DNA from: Glandiceps talaboti
Taxonomy: Eukaryota > Hemichordata > Enteropneusta > Spengelidae
Length of the DNA: 22,500 nucleotides
Direction: 5' to 3'
Assembly (NCBI RefSeq): GCF_964340395.1
Contig: NC_135551.1
Coordinates: forward strand, 20,758,503 to 20,781,002
In this document: in pieces, positions 1 to 10,397 of the stretch
Layout: every line of letters starts with the position of its first letter
Position numbering within the stretch: the first letter of the stretch is position 1
Notes under the pieces: generated by a model
What the model saw: only the letters and a program-made list of their open reading frames with translations
Told to the model about the DNA's origin: nothing
The model's database searches: none
Program-made: the position numbers and the translations under genes

Positions 1-300
1 AATAGGCGATGAATTCGTGTAACATCTCCCACCTCTTCCACATATAATGTTGATAAGCGTTGAAACCCACTTGACCTGCATGGATTCTAGTCAGAGTGCT
101 CTGGCAAGCTGCGCTGACACGTTAACTTGTAGATTTCATGTCGTGTACGTTTGTTTGCCTCAACAATTGAGAAGCTAATTTATTAAACTTAAGCATTTAA
201 AACTAAGTATTTAAAACTAAGAGTAGTACGAGTAAATTATTCACATGGTCCCTGGCTAAGGGCTGTAAACTTAGGAGTCATTATTTCTAAAGCATCACAT

Positions 301-509
301 ACTTACCTACCCATGGCCACCTACCCACCTACATACCTCCCACCCCCACCTCCCTATCACGCACGCTCGCATATATTTCATATGCAAGCACACACGCCAG
401 AGATCACACACACCCACCCACCCACCCAAACACCCACCCACCCACCCATCCATCCATCCATCCATCCATCCATACATACATACATACATACATACATACA
501 TACATACAC
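301..509. repeat. Compound tetranucleotide microsatellite (CCTA-like, CCCA, CCAT, CATA)
   Basis: A ragged CCTA/CCCA-rich lead-in (301-360) is followed, after about 50 bases of mixed sequence, by clean runs of CCCA (about 411-447), CCAT (about 446-473) and CATA (about 471-509). Adjacent motifs differ by one base, so the array probably grew by slippage after point changes. Open frames of about 70-80 codons cross it on both strands, but they encode only repeated Thr/His/Pro or Met/Cys/Val/Tyr and are not credible genes. Confidence 0.95.
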
Positions 510-3500
510 ATACTACTGAGCGATTAGTTTTTAAACAATACATAACCTGATGGGTAACACGTAGCGTTGATAGATGATATACATGTTAAACCGTGTCGTG
601 GCAAAGACACATACATAATTGAAAAAAAATAGGCATTATTAATTAAAATGACAGAGAAAATCAACCATCCTCATTACAGTAAGACTATTATCATATTTCT
701 ATACGACGGTGAAACATTCATGAGCCGTCACTGATGTTGCAGAAATCGCTTACCCGATAATCGGATAAAGAATCGAGAGAGAAAAAAAATCAAATTTCCC
801 GTCAGCAATCTTCGTAATCCCGTCATCATCGTTCTATTCGTACATATAACAATTGGAAATACGTGTCAATGATATTATCTGGCTGCCATTCAACAACTCT
901 AATAGAACGAGATCGATGCAGGAAACATAGACAGTGTCTATTATCTTTTAATACAGTTGTGGTTTGAAGGGATTCCATAACAAATACGAGAACGGCATTT
1001 ACACCCAGCGATGGGGCTCTAAATTTCAAACAAACTGAAATTAGAGAGTCGTTGTTTGTTATATCATAGAACAATTTCTACACCCCGCGGTAGATATCCG
1101 AATAGGAGAGTGCTATGACAGTAGAGTGAAATATCATTATAGTCGCATTTTAAACTTGTGTAAACAAGGAGTTTAGTTACGTACACTGGGTCATTTGTAG
1201 GGGCAATATGGCATTGAGGTTGCGTGCCAACAATCATTATGTTATTTATTTACGGGGATCTCTTCTTGCATTTAAGGTGATTTGCAATATCCTGAGCGGA
1301 AACAGTATCAATAAAATGTATAGATCGCGTTAATGATTTCGAGATTTTTTATTACATCGTATTGTTGTCTTCATCCAATTAGACATATTAAATATCGTTA
1401 TCACCTATCCCTTTAAGAATCTAATACGTTGAGGTTTCAGGCTGGTCAAAATAATATGATACCGTACGTTCGATGCATTTCATAACATTACGCTCAAAGA
1501 TACACATGTATTCGTTTCGATATTCCCCTCTAGTCATAAAAAAATCAGTTTGTTTATTCGTGTATACAAACATTTCCAACCGTCTGATGCTCTTCTAATC
1601 TAGGGAACCCTTTTTTGATTGTGGTGCCATTAAACTGAAAGGCGCGGGTGCGATCATTCTTATCACTGTTCTTCAAGATGTTACAATGAAATCGTAAAGT
1701 TGTAATAAATCGCTATATTCCATATATTCCAGTATGAGCAAATGTCGGTCGCTTTACAATGTTGGTTTGCAAAATTGTTTAGAATTCTGATCTGGAAAAA
1801 GTTTTAGGCATTAGAAAATAAAGGTCATTATATAAACCCCCAATTGACAACATTCAAGAATATAGAAGCTGTTGAGAAAAATATTTCTTACTGTCGAAAA
1901 GAGGAAACATAATACACGTACTTTCGATGTTTTACAAACAAATACAACATAAAAATCTGAAAGCTGGTTGTATATTATTTAGTGGATCGCATTGTATTTA
2001 GTGTGTCGCAATAATGTACCAAAATATAGTAACTTTTGTTATTCCGTTGTTGTAAGACGTTTTACTGTATGTTCTGTAAGGGTTTGTTATTGTTGACATT
2101 TGTTTACGTGAGACAGTAGCAGCTGCTACTGCCTTGTCGCTTCACAGATCAGTTGTATTCTTTTAAAATCAAAACAAATACAACTTTCGATATATATCAC
2201 ACTGCATGAATAGAAATTTTGAGGAAAAGTTTATTATAATTGATAAAAGAAAAGTTATTAAAAGAACGTGCTCTTAAGATTGTCGTTTTAGTGTACCAAA
2301 CAAACATATATAAATGAACGATAGCGCAATGTCACACTAGCTCAACAAATGAACAAGGTTCGTTGAGGTCAAACCCCTCTCCCCCTCCCCAAATTGAATG
2401 CTCACGATGCGACATCAAACATTTACATATGGTGTAAACTATTATGAAAACTGTAACGTTCACACCACTATGATCGATGTGATGCAAAAATATCACTTTG
2501 AACTACGACCAGAAACCCAGCACCATATCTCGCATTAGAAGTGATTTTTTATCAATTTATCAACATCTCCGTACTTAATGTAAAAAGCTGTCATCATTGA
2601 AGGGGGTGAAAGTTTAACGTCGAAATTTGTTAGTTGTGCGAAAAAGAAGTTCAGCAATCGCATTGACGCCAGATCCCTCTCCCTAAACGAACGAAATTTG
2701 CTTACATTGTGCTTGTTTGACAATGTGAGATCGTCTCTAACATTGTCGTGTTTTTAGTCGATATGTAGCAAATGATAAAAAAAATGCTACTCACAGACAA
2801 CAGTGCTGGTTGAAAGTGTCATGAGATTTTGAATGTTTGTCATGTTTTGAAAATATATTTGCAACGATATCAAAAATTTAACATTAAGGCATTCCCCCGC
2901 TCGGATGTAAAGTATCCCGAGCAGGAAGGAGAGATTGCAAACATATCGCTTGAGTTACACGTATGTATCGAATCAACCAAGTGTTACCTGCACGTTGTCT
3001 TTTATAATACGTTATCTTTCCATGGCTGTTTTGACCCCTTTGGATTTTTTGAGGGATGTCTGCATATTTGGCTATAACCCCGATCAATCCTCTTCACTTC
3101 TAATTCATATGAGACGTGAATCGTAACAAGTACACCGCTTTACGAACTGATGCTATCTTACGCTCAGGCTTCACTGCGAAAATTGCTGACAGAGTCATTC
3201 GTCCGTGGCCGAGTGTCTCCTTGCAATTAAATTGCAACTATTTTTCTTTCTCCCACTGGAATGAAAATGTTCCCTCCGTCAAGCATTTTTCGTTGTCAAA
3301 GAAACTCCGTTCGCATAGAATATACTCGATAACATGTTGTTTAAAAGATGGAAATGCTACGAGGACAATACGATATCGATTGGAATTATTCATTTTAATC
3401 AACTTCCAATACGTAACCTTGTGAAGAAACACAATGGTGATATATATAGCATACAATATATTGAATTTTGAAATATTCTGTCACGATTCGTCGCCACCCA

Positions 3501-5186
3501 GCTTAGTGTTCAATGAAACAGGTAACGATAGAGAACAATAAAAAATCCTATATTTTCTTTTTCATGACCAAAGAGAAAATTGTGAATAGAGATATTGGGA
3601 CAGCGTAATTAATTTCTTGCAATACCATTCGAATTCCATTCGATCTAAATTATGTTAAATGTCCATCTGAATAATGACAAAAATTATGATTGAAAAGCAG
3701 CTATACAGAGATTAGCCGCAAAATAAAAGAATAGCCGTATGTAATACTACAGGCCCACTGTAAGGTAACACCAATACCAACATTTGGGATTGAAACCACG
3801 CCTTTTTATCATGGACGAAAAGAAAATAGTTCATGTTTTGATAGGACAAAAAGTAAAACATCAGAGTAGTCAGTTGCATTAATCGTTAATCTTTCCAACG
3901 AAACTAAAAGGCAAAAGTAACAATCTGTACGCTGCTATAAAATCAAAAACAACTATTGATGCAAGTATATGAAATCTTGAAATCTGTCCTTCACCTAGCC
4001 TTTACATGACGCAAAGCATTTGCATATAAACTAACTAACAAAATGTTATGTATAGGTGTTCAGGTGTATATTGCACAGAAAATGAAAAGTCGTGATATTA
4101 CATAAATCAGCGATTTCTATATCGAACTGATATAATACAATACGTCTTTTTGTGACATGTCAGAACCTTTTCCTGCGACATTATCAAACATCCCTTTCGC
4201 CTTTTAAAATTGACATCCCATGTGTTAAGGGGTTTACCTTTATGTGATAACATAATCTGGGAGTTAGTAAAGGAAAGACGTCACGATTTTCGTTCGAATT
4301 ATACTGTTCAGAACAATTATTGTATCATGGATGCTTCGATGTATCTGCAGTATAAATTTAGGTATACCCTTGCTTTTAGAATGCTATCAATCACATACAA
4401 CATTCCTTATGTATATTTTATAACACGTAACTTCTATCGACAAGTGCAGAAATTCAAATTTTCCATTCACTTACCTATGTTTGTTAATAATGTCAGTCCG
4501 TTGGAAGATAACAATTGTTTTAAAGGTTTTCAGTTTCGAGAGAAAAAAAGGCTCGCAACGTACAGAGCCATCTGATACAAGGTGCGAAAAGACGTTCACA
4601 TCATGATCAACTGTGTTCTTCGCAAAGTGACAACTCTATTACTTAAAGCGCAAGATATGTTCGTTCTAGCAGCCGATCTGCTTTAGGAACGCCCAGCAAA
4701 TTATAAATAATAGCACCGTGAGAGGTAGGAGTTGCTACCAGCAACCAAACATCGTAAGCATTCCCGTCACGAAATGCGCAAAATGCGCATGCTCGCCATA
4801 TGTGTACTTGTCAATAAATGTCATTTTCTACACAAATTGTTGTGAACGGCATGTATATATGAGGGTAAAGGTTATGAAAGTTGTACACTGGTTGCGCCTA
4901 CATACATATTTCATAGAACTTAATTCCATTTATCATTTAGAGTGTAATATGTTTTTGCTATAACCAGAAATGTCATCCATCAATCTAGGCTTAAATGTAA
5001 GGCGATAAAGCGAAAAATAATGGAAACTTCACTTAGCGTACTCTCGTCGATTTATACGGGTAGGCTAAAAGTTAGATATACCATAAGTATGAGTGTTATG
5101 ACCATTTCATGAATCACATAAAACTGGCAAATGGGTGCCATATTGCTGCTTTTAGCATATCGCGCCTATAGCTAGTTTGATGAAAT
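510..5186. other. Unique AT-rich non-coding stretch, no gene seen
   Basis: Stop codons are frequent in all six frames. The longest open frame (4210-4575, plus, about 121 codons) does not begin at ATG, has unremarkable composition and matches no family I recognise. Smaller frames at 826-1074, 2829-3077 and 3116-3424 are equally unconvincing. An 18-bp perfect palindrome at 2114-2131 is listed separately. There is no microsatellite, recognisable transposon or RNA gene here. Short conserved non-coding elements or tiny exons cannot be excluded by eye. Confidence 0.6.
2114..2131. repeat. 18-bp perfect palindrome centred on CAGCTG
   Basis: Nine bases (CAGTAGCAG) are followed directly by their exact reverse complement (CTGCTACTG). 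The centre is CAGCTG, an E-box core bound by many bHLH proteins. Symmetry fails at the next base on each side. A regulatory role is possible but not shown; a chance palindrome of this size is uncommon but not extraordinary in 22.5 kb. Confidence 0.5.
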
Positions 5187-5504
5187 ATGTAATGTAATGT
5201 AATGTTATGCAATACAGTGTACTGTACTGTAATGCAATGTAATGTAATGTAATGTAATGTAATGTAATGTAATGTAATGTAATAATATAATGTAATGGGA
5301 TGGAATGTAATGGAATGGAATGGATTACAACGAAATGCAGTTTAGTATAAAACAAGATAGTGTATACGTAGTAAATGCAATGTATGTATTGCAATGCAAT
5401 ACAGTGTAATGTAATGTAATGTAATGTAATGTGATGTGATGTAATGTATTGTAATGTAATGTAATGTAATGTAATGTAATTTAATTTAATGTAATGTAAT
5501 GTTA
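5187..5504. repeat. Degenerate TAATG pentanucleotide array
   Basis: TAATG units are nearly perfect at about 5228-5282 and again at about 5405-5480. The edges and the middle (about 5283-5404) are degraded to GGAATG, GCAATG, TTATG and TGATG variants plus some unique sequence. The minus-strand open frame at 5152-5394 is only the repeat read as Leu-His-Tyr-Ile-Thr repeats, so it is not annotated. The mix of clean and decayed blocks suggests an old array with renewed local expansion. Confidence 0.93.
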
Positions 5505-6764
5505 ATTAAAATCTTTTCTGTCAAGGTGAGCTTTATGTATATGGACTTTGAAATATCACCCTTCACCATTTTAAATTGTTCCCTTGTCTAACACTATTCA
5601 AATACTTCTATTAGAGATTAAATAAGCGTACACGTCCATAATGCATTATATTATAAGAACACAGTCCTAGCGCTGCTTGTGGTTTAAATTGGTTGAAAAG
5701 TGCAAATAGCAGTTTTTTGTGTTAAAGTCACTCTTTAGTATGAAGCTAAACAAAGTTGCCCACTACATGCGTATTTTAGATATTTTGTATTCTACCCTGC
5801 AGGGTGCATCATGTACGTACACATGTGCTTGATTCAGGTACTGCTTACATTAGAGAGCATGTAAGACGTTTTCATCCGTTAATGTATTTAGCTATACGTT
5901 CGGTAATTATATCTAGTAATGTCATAACCTGTTACTTGTAGGCTACATGAATGTCTTAATTATAGACCTTTTTTCGATTACTAATGATTGCAACGGTCAC
6001 TTGGTGACACTTTATCGATTACAAATAATACTCTACAAATTCAAACAAATCGTGATTGTAAAGTTATCCTAGTCTGTTTGATATATGATATACAGAATCG
6101 AAGCATGCCATTTCACATGTATGACCATGCTTGGTTGGTTTTATTTCGTTAGTTTGAGAATTATTCTCGTTATCACATGTGACATACCAGATTATGCATA
6201 TACCAGAATCGATAACATCCACGATAGAGCTGCAGGTTACCACATAGCCATGAGGTCACATGTCAATACTAGGTCTCTCCATTGAAGCGCAATAAACATG
6301 AAGATACCAACAGAGGAATGAATGATTTATAATCCAATTTCCCCATAGACACAGAAAGGCTAACTTTTTTTATTTAATAAACCGTGTATCGCTGTTGTTA
6401 TCGATGTCTGTTTCTCGGATTATGGGAGAGTCGAATCGAAGTTGCATTATCATTCTGTTCACAATCAGACATCTTATCTTATCTGTGAAGCATTTATGTT
6501 TAAATATTTGTCAAACTTTATTTATCAGGATATTCAAATTCAGAGGAAACGAGACAAGTGACATCGTAATGTCTACTGGACAGGAGCTGTAAGTCTTATA
6601 AGAATAAAAATGTAAATTTCTTTATCTTTATGAAAGGAAAGAAGATTTTCACTGTGATCTTTCTTTAAAATGAAAGTGTCCAAATAGCAACATGTGTTTT
6701 ATCGACAGCGGGAGAGGTGATTACACAAAACAGTATTGGCTTATGGTTATTAGAATGGAAATAA
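5505..6764. other. Unique AT-rich stretch, no gene seen
   Basis: This stretch has no repeat array or recognisable element. Two plus-strand open frames of about 65 codons (6085-6285 and 6395-6592) are within chance expectation and resemble nothing I know. Confidence 0.55.
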
Positions 6765-6854
6765 TCAGGCGCTTATCTCTTGCGTGACGACGCGCTCCAG
6801 CACAACTTCATCCTGCTGTCCGGGAACGTTACTTAGACTACTATTTTGTGACAT
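6765..6854 (-). CDS. Weak candidate: 29-codon coding-like ORF in a GC-rich island
   Basis: About 50 bases here (6782-6832) are roughly 60% G+C, against a background in the mid-30s. On the minus strand, ATG at 6854 opens a 29-codon frame ending in TGA. Its body reads NVPGQQDEVVLERVVTQEIS, which is charged and looks protein-like. The plus strand is also open (LRDDALQHNFILLSGNVT, then stop), with nearly all third positions G or C, so the coding strand cannot be settled. The minus-strand upstream DNA (about 6885-6935) holds several CCAAT/ATTGG motifs, as promoters often do. No clear splice donor follows. It may be a short ORF, a decayed exon or a non-coding GC-rich island. I recognise no family. 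Confidence 0.15.
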   Translation of the reverse strand: MSQNSSLSNVPGQQDEVVLERVVTQEISA

Positions 6855-7961
6855 TATATACAACCTGTTTCATGTCAGTGTTTATTGGCTCATTGGTTCA
6901 GTTTGAGAAAACTCAGAAACCAATAAGAAACTGCCCATGCTACACTTTCAGATATCAATATTGAATGAATACAATATCATGCGACACCTGTTTGTCTAAA
7001 TAGAGTGAACGAAGATACAGGCATCAATACGGACATCAATACATTGGCACTTGCGTACCTATGTCAAGTTGCAGTATGTTTAAATGGTTTATTTTATTCA
7101 GACCAAATGTGGCAAGACATAGTCAATGAACACTAACATGAAGCCGACTGTATACGTAGCCATGTCAAAGATCATAGACAACTATATAATCTGTAGCTTT
7201 TTATAATCACTTTTGGTAATATTTCACCCTTAATGACCGTATGTTGCTCCTTCGAAATTATATATACTTCTCACTTTACCCTAATAGAATGAATACACAT
7301 AAGATTGAAATATACACCCATTAAGCTTTGTGATAGTTTGTCCTATAAGTGTTAGAATTGAAAGCATCATACCATGGAGACAAAAAAGTACATGACTGTT
7401 GAAATAATGACGATAAAATTGAACTTAAATAGGCACATGATTATTATAAAGTACATAGTATTCAGGTACTAGGTGCCATTTGTTTTGAATCATATTTTAA
7501 GGGAGATGGGTAATTATCAGGTACATTGTGATGGATTTCTCTTTATATACTGACCCCATTGATAATAGACACCCCAGAACACATCAATTTATGATGCGAT
7601 TATTGATGATTTGCGTCTTTGTTCTTTATTGTTAAATGGCAAAGTTAGATGTGTCACATATTGAATTCATCACTCACCAGGTGTTTGAGTTGTACAGTTG
7701 TATTTGTATTTTTAACAAATGTTGTATGTCTCCCTTGCATACTGGACTATTTTAAAACCACTCTGCTCTAGAATACTGTATTTTACTTGGTGCACTGAAC
7801 TTTTGATACCTGTAATGTATAAAACTTTATATATATTATACTAACTGGTTAACTTGCAATTTCAGACACAGGAAAGTAACATGTATGTAAATTACATCTC
7901 TGTGTGAAAGAAGATCCTGAATGCAATATGAAGTGGAGGGGTATATATATGTATGTATATA
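6855..7961. other. Unique AT-rich stretch, ending in a short TA/GTAT tract
   Basis: No gene or mobile element is visible. At 6894-6936 two ATTGG/CCAAT-type motifs form a weak imperfect inverted repeat (ATTGGTT and AACCAAT about 20 bases apart). TACTAAC at 7839-7845 followed by TTTCAG ending at 7865 resembles a branch point and 3' splice site, but no convincing exon follows. The last 27 bases (about 7935-7961) are TA/GTAT-rich and abut the palindromic element. Confidence 0.55.
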
Positions 7962-8121
7962 ATTTTGGTAGTACTGGAACTCTTTCTTGGTTGTAACTCG
8001 GAGTTTCACGCATTGTGCGATCATCAGACAACTGGTGATTGCACAATGCGGTTGTCTGATGATCGCACAATGCGTGAAACTCCGAGTTACAACCAAGAAA
8101 GAGTTCCAGTACTACCAAAAC
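7962..8121. mobile_element. Perfect 70-bp-arm foldback element (MITE-like), TA-flanked
   Basis: The left arm (7963-8032, starting TTTTGGTAGTACTGG) and right arm (8051-8120, ending CCAGTACTACCAAAA) are exact reverse complements over all 70 bases. They are separated by an 18-bp loop (8033-8050). One mismatched pair (A at 7962, C at 8121) lies outside the arms, and beyond it is TA on both sides (7960-7961 and 8122-8123). TA is the target duplication made by Tc1/mariner-type transposases, so a non-autonomous MITE is the simplest reading, although TA is common in this DNA. There is no transposase gene. Overlapping open frames on both strands (7953-8147 plus, 7849-8175 minus) encode nearly the same peptide because of the symmetry and are not genes. 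The other main possibility is a hairpin RNA precursor locus. Confidence 0.8.
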
Positions 8122-8123
8122 TA

Positions 8124-8509
8124 TTATGCTCTGCCACTGCGGTATAGAGCACTGTCTTAGCAGATTGATATTCACCGAGTTATATATATATGGCCATTCT
8201 TTAATTCTTCTAACCTTGAAATGTCACTGGATATTTTCTATTCCTTATGACGATCTACAATGCGATGGTTAGGATGACCTTTTGTCGTCAATATATAAGA
8301 AAAGCCATTCTACAACGTAGCAATAATGGGAAACCACAGAATTCACCTTTTACATATCCTTGTCTTCGGAATTCATTAATTGCTTTTGAAAAATGGAGAA
8401 TCTGTGCGTTTCCTGTTTTTCATTTATAATGACGCCATCTGACATTAGGTTAGACTGTCGTCCGGCTTACTTCTTGCTCTGTCGGTGGAATTGTAGTTCT
8501 GCTTACCTG
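8124..8509. other. Unique sequence between palindrome and tetranucleotide array
   Basis: No gene or repeat is seen apart from a short TATATATA run near 8181-8191. The open frame at 8247-8429 (60 codons) is not distinctive. Confidence 0.5.
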
Positions 8510-8542
8510 ACAATCAATCGATTGATCGATCAATCAATCAAT

Positions 8543-8573
<31 letters not shown>

Positions 8574-8774
8574 TCAACCAACCAACCAACCAACCAATTC
8601 TCCAACCAACCAACCAACCAACCAACCACTCACTCACTCACTCACTCACTCACTCACTCACTTACTCACTCACACTCACTCACTCACTCACTCACTCACT
8701 CACTCACTTAGTCACTCACTCACTCAGTCAGTCAGTCAGTCAGTCAATCAGCCAGCCAATCAATCAATCAATCA
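8510..8774. repeat. Motif-shifting tetranucleotide array (CAAT-CCAA-CACT-CAGT-CAAT)
   Basis: Successive blocks are CAAT (about 8510-8575), CCAA (about 8576-8630, broken once by TTCT), CACT (about 8627-8720), CAGT (about 8724-8746) and CAAT again (about 8746-8774). Each block differs from the next by one base. Near the left end the motif flips orientation through a small palindrome around TCAATCGATTGA (about 8514-8525). The open frame over it (8393-8785) reads as Ser-Ile-Asn-Gln, Pro-Thr-Asn-Gln and Leu-Thr-His-Ser repeats and is not a gene. Confidence 0.95.
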
Positions 8775-8839
8775 GATTCAGTTAATTTCTTGATAACTAT
8801 GATGTATGTTTAATAGTTCACAAACCTATTTTTTCGCAG

Positions 8840-8914
8840 GCAATCAAAACTAATCCAGTCAGTCCGTCAGTCAGTCTGTCAGTCAGTCAATTCGTCAGTC
8901 GGTAAGTTACTCAG
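8840..8914. repeat. Second CAGT array with flanking splice-like signals
   Basis: Imperfect CAGT/CTGT/CCGT units run from about 8856 to 8901, with scattered copies to about 8980. About 65 bp of unique sequence separates them from the preceding array. The block is preceded by a pyrimidine tract ending in CAG (8837-8839) and followed by GGTAAGT (GT at 8902), so a 62-base pseudo-exon could be drawn. That is probably coincidental. Confidence 0.75.
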
Positions 8915-8980
8915 TGTATTTTCTTATGTATTTTCTCAGTGATTCAAACTTTCAGCCAGTCTTTATGACTCAGTCAGTGA

Positions 8981-10323
8981 GTCTATCACGTTTTCTTTCC
9001 ATCTTAGCCTATATATTTTCACCCACGCATTGGCTTTATGCTTGATATGGTTGTTATGTGAGAAAACAACTATGTTTATGTGTGTCTAATTGTTATAAAT
9101 AGTCAAATTATTTGTGTGCCTTGTTTTAATTGCAAAACTGAGTGTCTTGAAAAGTCTTTAAAAATGAAGTTAGAGTGCAGTGATCTGAGTGTTTTGAATT
9201 TAGAATCCTGAGAGTCGCGTCAGATTCTGGTCAATAGAAACTAGGGTGGTTAATATTAGATAGCAATGTACGGGAAGTCAAACATCTGCTCCTATATCAC
9301 GTAATTAAGATTGGCCAGTGGTCCGTGATATCTTGTCGTAAATTACTTTTTAAGTGATCTCTTACTTTGCGAAGGACACGGACATAGCCAGTCTTATACA
9401 TAGCAATCTCCTTCACATCTTTATTGAAAAAAGCATAATACAATAGAGTTACTATTTTGTATATGATACCATTTCTAGATAGCGACCTATCCATGTCCAT
9501 TGTTAAGACGATGTTAACAGACATTGGTGTGCTTTCAAGCCAGGCTGCCACGTTGCGACTTGATAAGACCTCACAACTGATACATTTGCGTTTTGTTTGT
9601 ATCCATATTCACTTAGCCATAGTAGTCATGGGTTACAAAACTATTACTAATTCTTTTACATGTTATTCTTTTCAATCTAAATGGCGAGGCAGTTTTCAGC
9701 TTGTCTCTATTTTTCCGTAAACATCAATATAATCTCCTACCGTTCAATTACAGTCTTTTGCCTCTTTAAATTGAGTATGAGACTTAAAAGGTGAACGTGA
9801 CCGTGAAATTTAAGGGACATAAGACTCATTCAATGCTAATGGTGTTCAAAAATATAATTGGCTTAATCGAAGCAAGCAGGTCACGGGTCCTTGTCGTACA
9901 TAGTGGTTTATGGCAGTCGGCTAAATGTAGCTATCGTAAAACACGTTTGATCATAAAAGAGCGAGCTTAAGGCGTTTATTGCTATGTATTTGATTATCGT
10001 GGCCAGGTTGTAAATGGTTGGAACCCCGGCAGATGCTAAACCATCTTGTGTTATAACATTATATACTGACAATGTTTGAGATTTAATGCTCGAGTACAAC
10101 ATTAGTACGCTTTTTTGCGAACTTCAAACAGCGATCCAGACTATACATGTGCCTTAGTGGGTATTGTCCCAGCTGACATATAACTGGTATAAAAAAAACG
10201 TCAACAGTGCAAAAGATCACGTTGATACGGGGCTGAAAGCAGCTACAAAGCTGTCATGGTGTTGAATTACAACTAACAATTGAGAACAAATCAAATACGA
10301 CTTTGCTCGAAATACTGTATGAT
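8981..10323. other. Unique AT-rich stretch, no firm gene
   Basis: Apart from the weak minus-strand open frame at 9297-9551 there is nothing to annotate. A TATAAAAA string at about 10189-10196 could pass for a TATA box but has no gene behind it. Confidence 0.5.
9297..9551 (-). CDS. Weak candidate: 84-codon open frame
   Basis: The minus strand stays open for about 84 codons from a GTG at 9551 to TGA. It is open for some 18 codons further upstream, so it could be an internal exon rather than a gene start. The first in-frame ATG gives MSVNIV. The C-terminal half has a balanced, charged composition (for example DVKEIAMYKTGYVRVLRKVR) that is less repetitive than most chance frames nearby. No domain, signal peptide or family is recognised, and no strong splice pair brackets it. 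Chance is the most likely explanation. Confidence 0.1.
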   Translation of the reverse strand: MAAWLESTPMSVNIVLTMDMDRSLSRNGIIYKIVTLLYYAFFNKDVKEIAMYKTGYVRVLRKVRDHLKSNLRQDITDHWPILIT

Positions 10324-10397
10324 GTTGTGCTGTGTTATGCTGTGTTGTGTTGTGTTGTGTTGTGTTGTGTTGTGATGTGATGTGTTGTGTTGTGTTG
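10324..10397. repeat. TTGTG pentanucleotide array, left of the LINE
   Basis: About 15 units of TTGTG start at 10325 with variants CTGTG, TTATG and ATGTG, ending mid-unit (TTG) at 10397 exactly where LINE-like sequence begins. A similar array, starting with the same TTGTG-CTGTG pair, lies on the far side of the LINE. This suggests that the LINE inserted into, or duplicated, a pre-existing microsatellite. Confidence 0.92.

Noticed and set aside
297-312. ATACTTACCTACC, resembling the 5' end of U1 snRNA
   Set aside because: The match stops after ten bases; the following sequence is CCTA/CCCA microsatellite with no U1 stem-loops or Sm site.
4210-4575. 121-codon plus-strand open frame
   Set aside because: It starts without an ATG, has no recognisable domain or compositional bias, and lacks a convincing splice context. 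A frame of this length is plausible by chance in a window of this size.
7839-7866. TACTAAC branch-point-like motif and TTTCAG acceptor
   Set aside because: No open exon with a donor follows before the palindromic element, and such motifs are frequent in AT-rich DNA.
7849-8175. Overlapping open frames on both strands encoding similar peptides
   Set aside because: Both are the same palindromic DNA read from either strand, so the similarity is forced by symmetry and is not evidence of coding.
8840-8901. 62-base exon between TTTTTTCGCAG and GGTAAGT
   Set aside because: The interior is mostly CAGT microsatellite and no partner exons are visible, so the splice-like edges are most likely coincidental.
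10187-10197. TATAAAAA as a TATA box
   Set aside because: Only a microsatellite and a dead LINE fragment lie downstream, with no initiator or gene.
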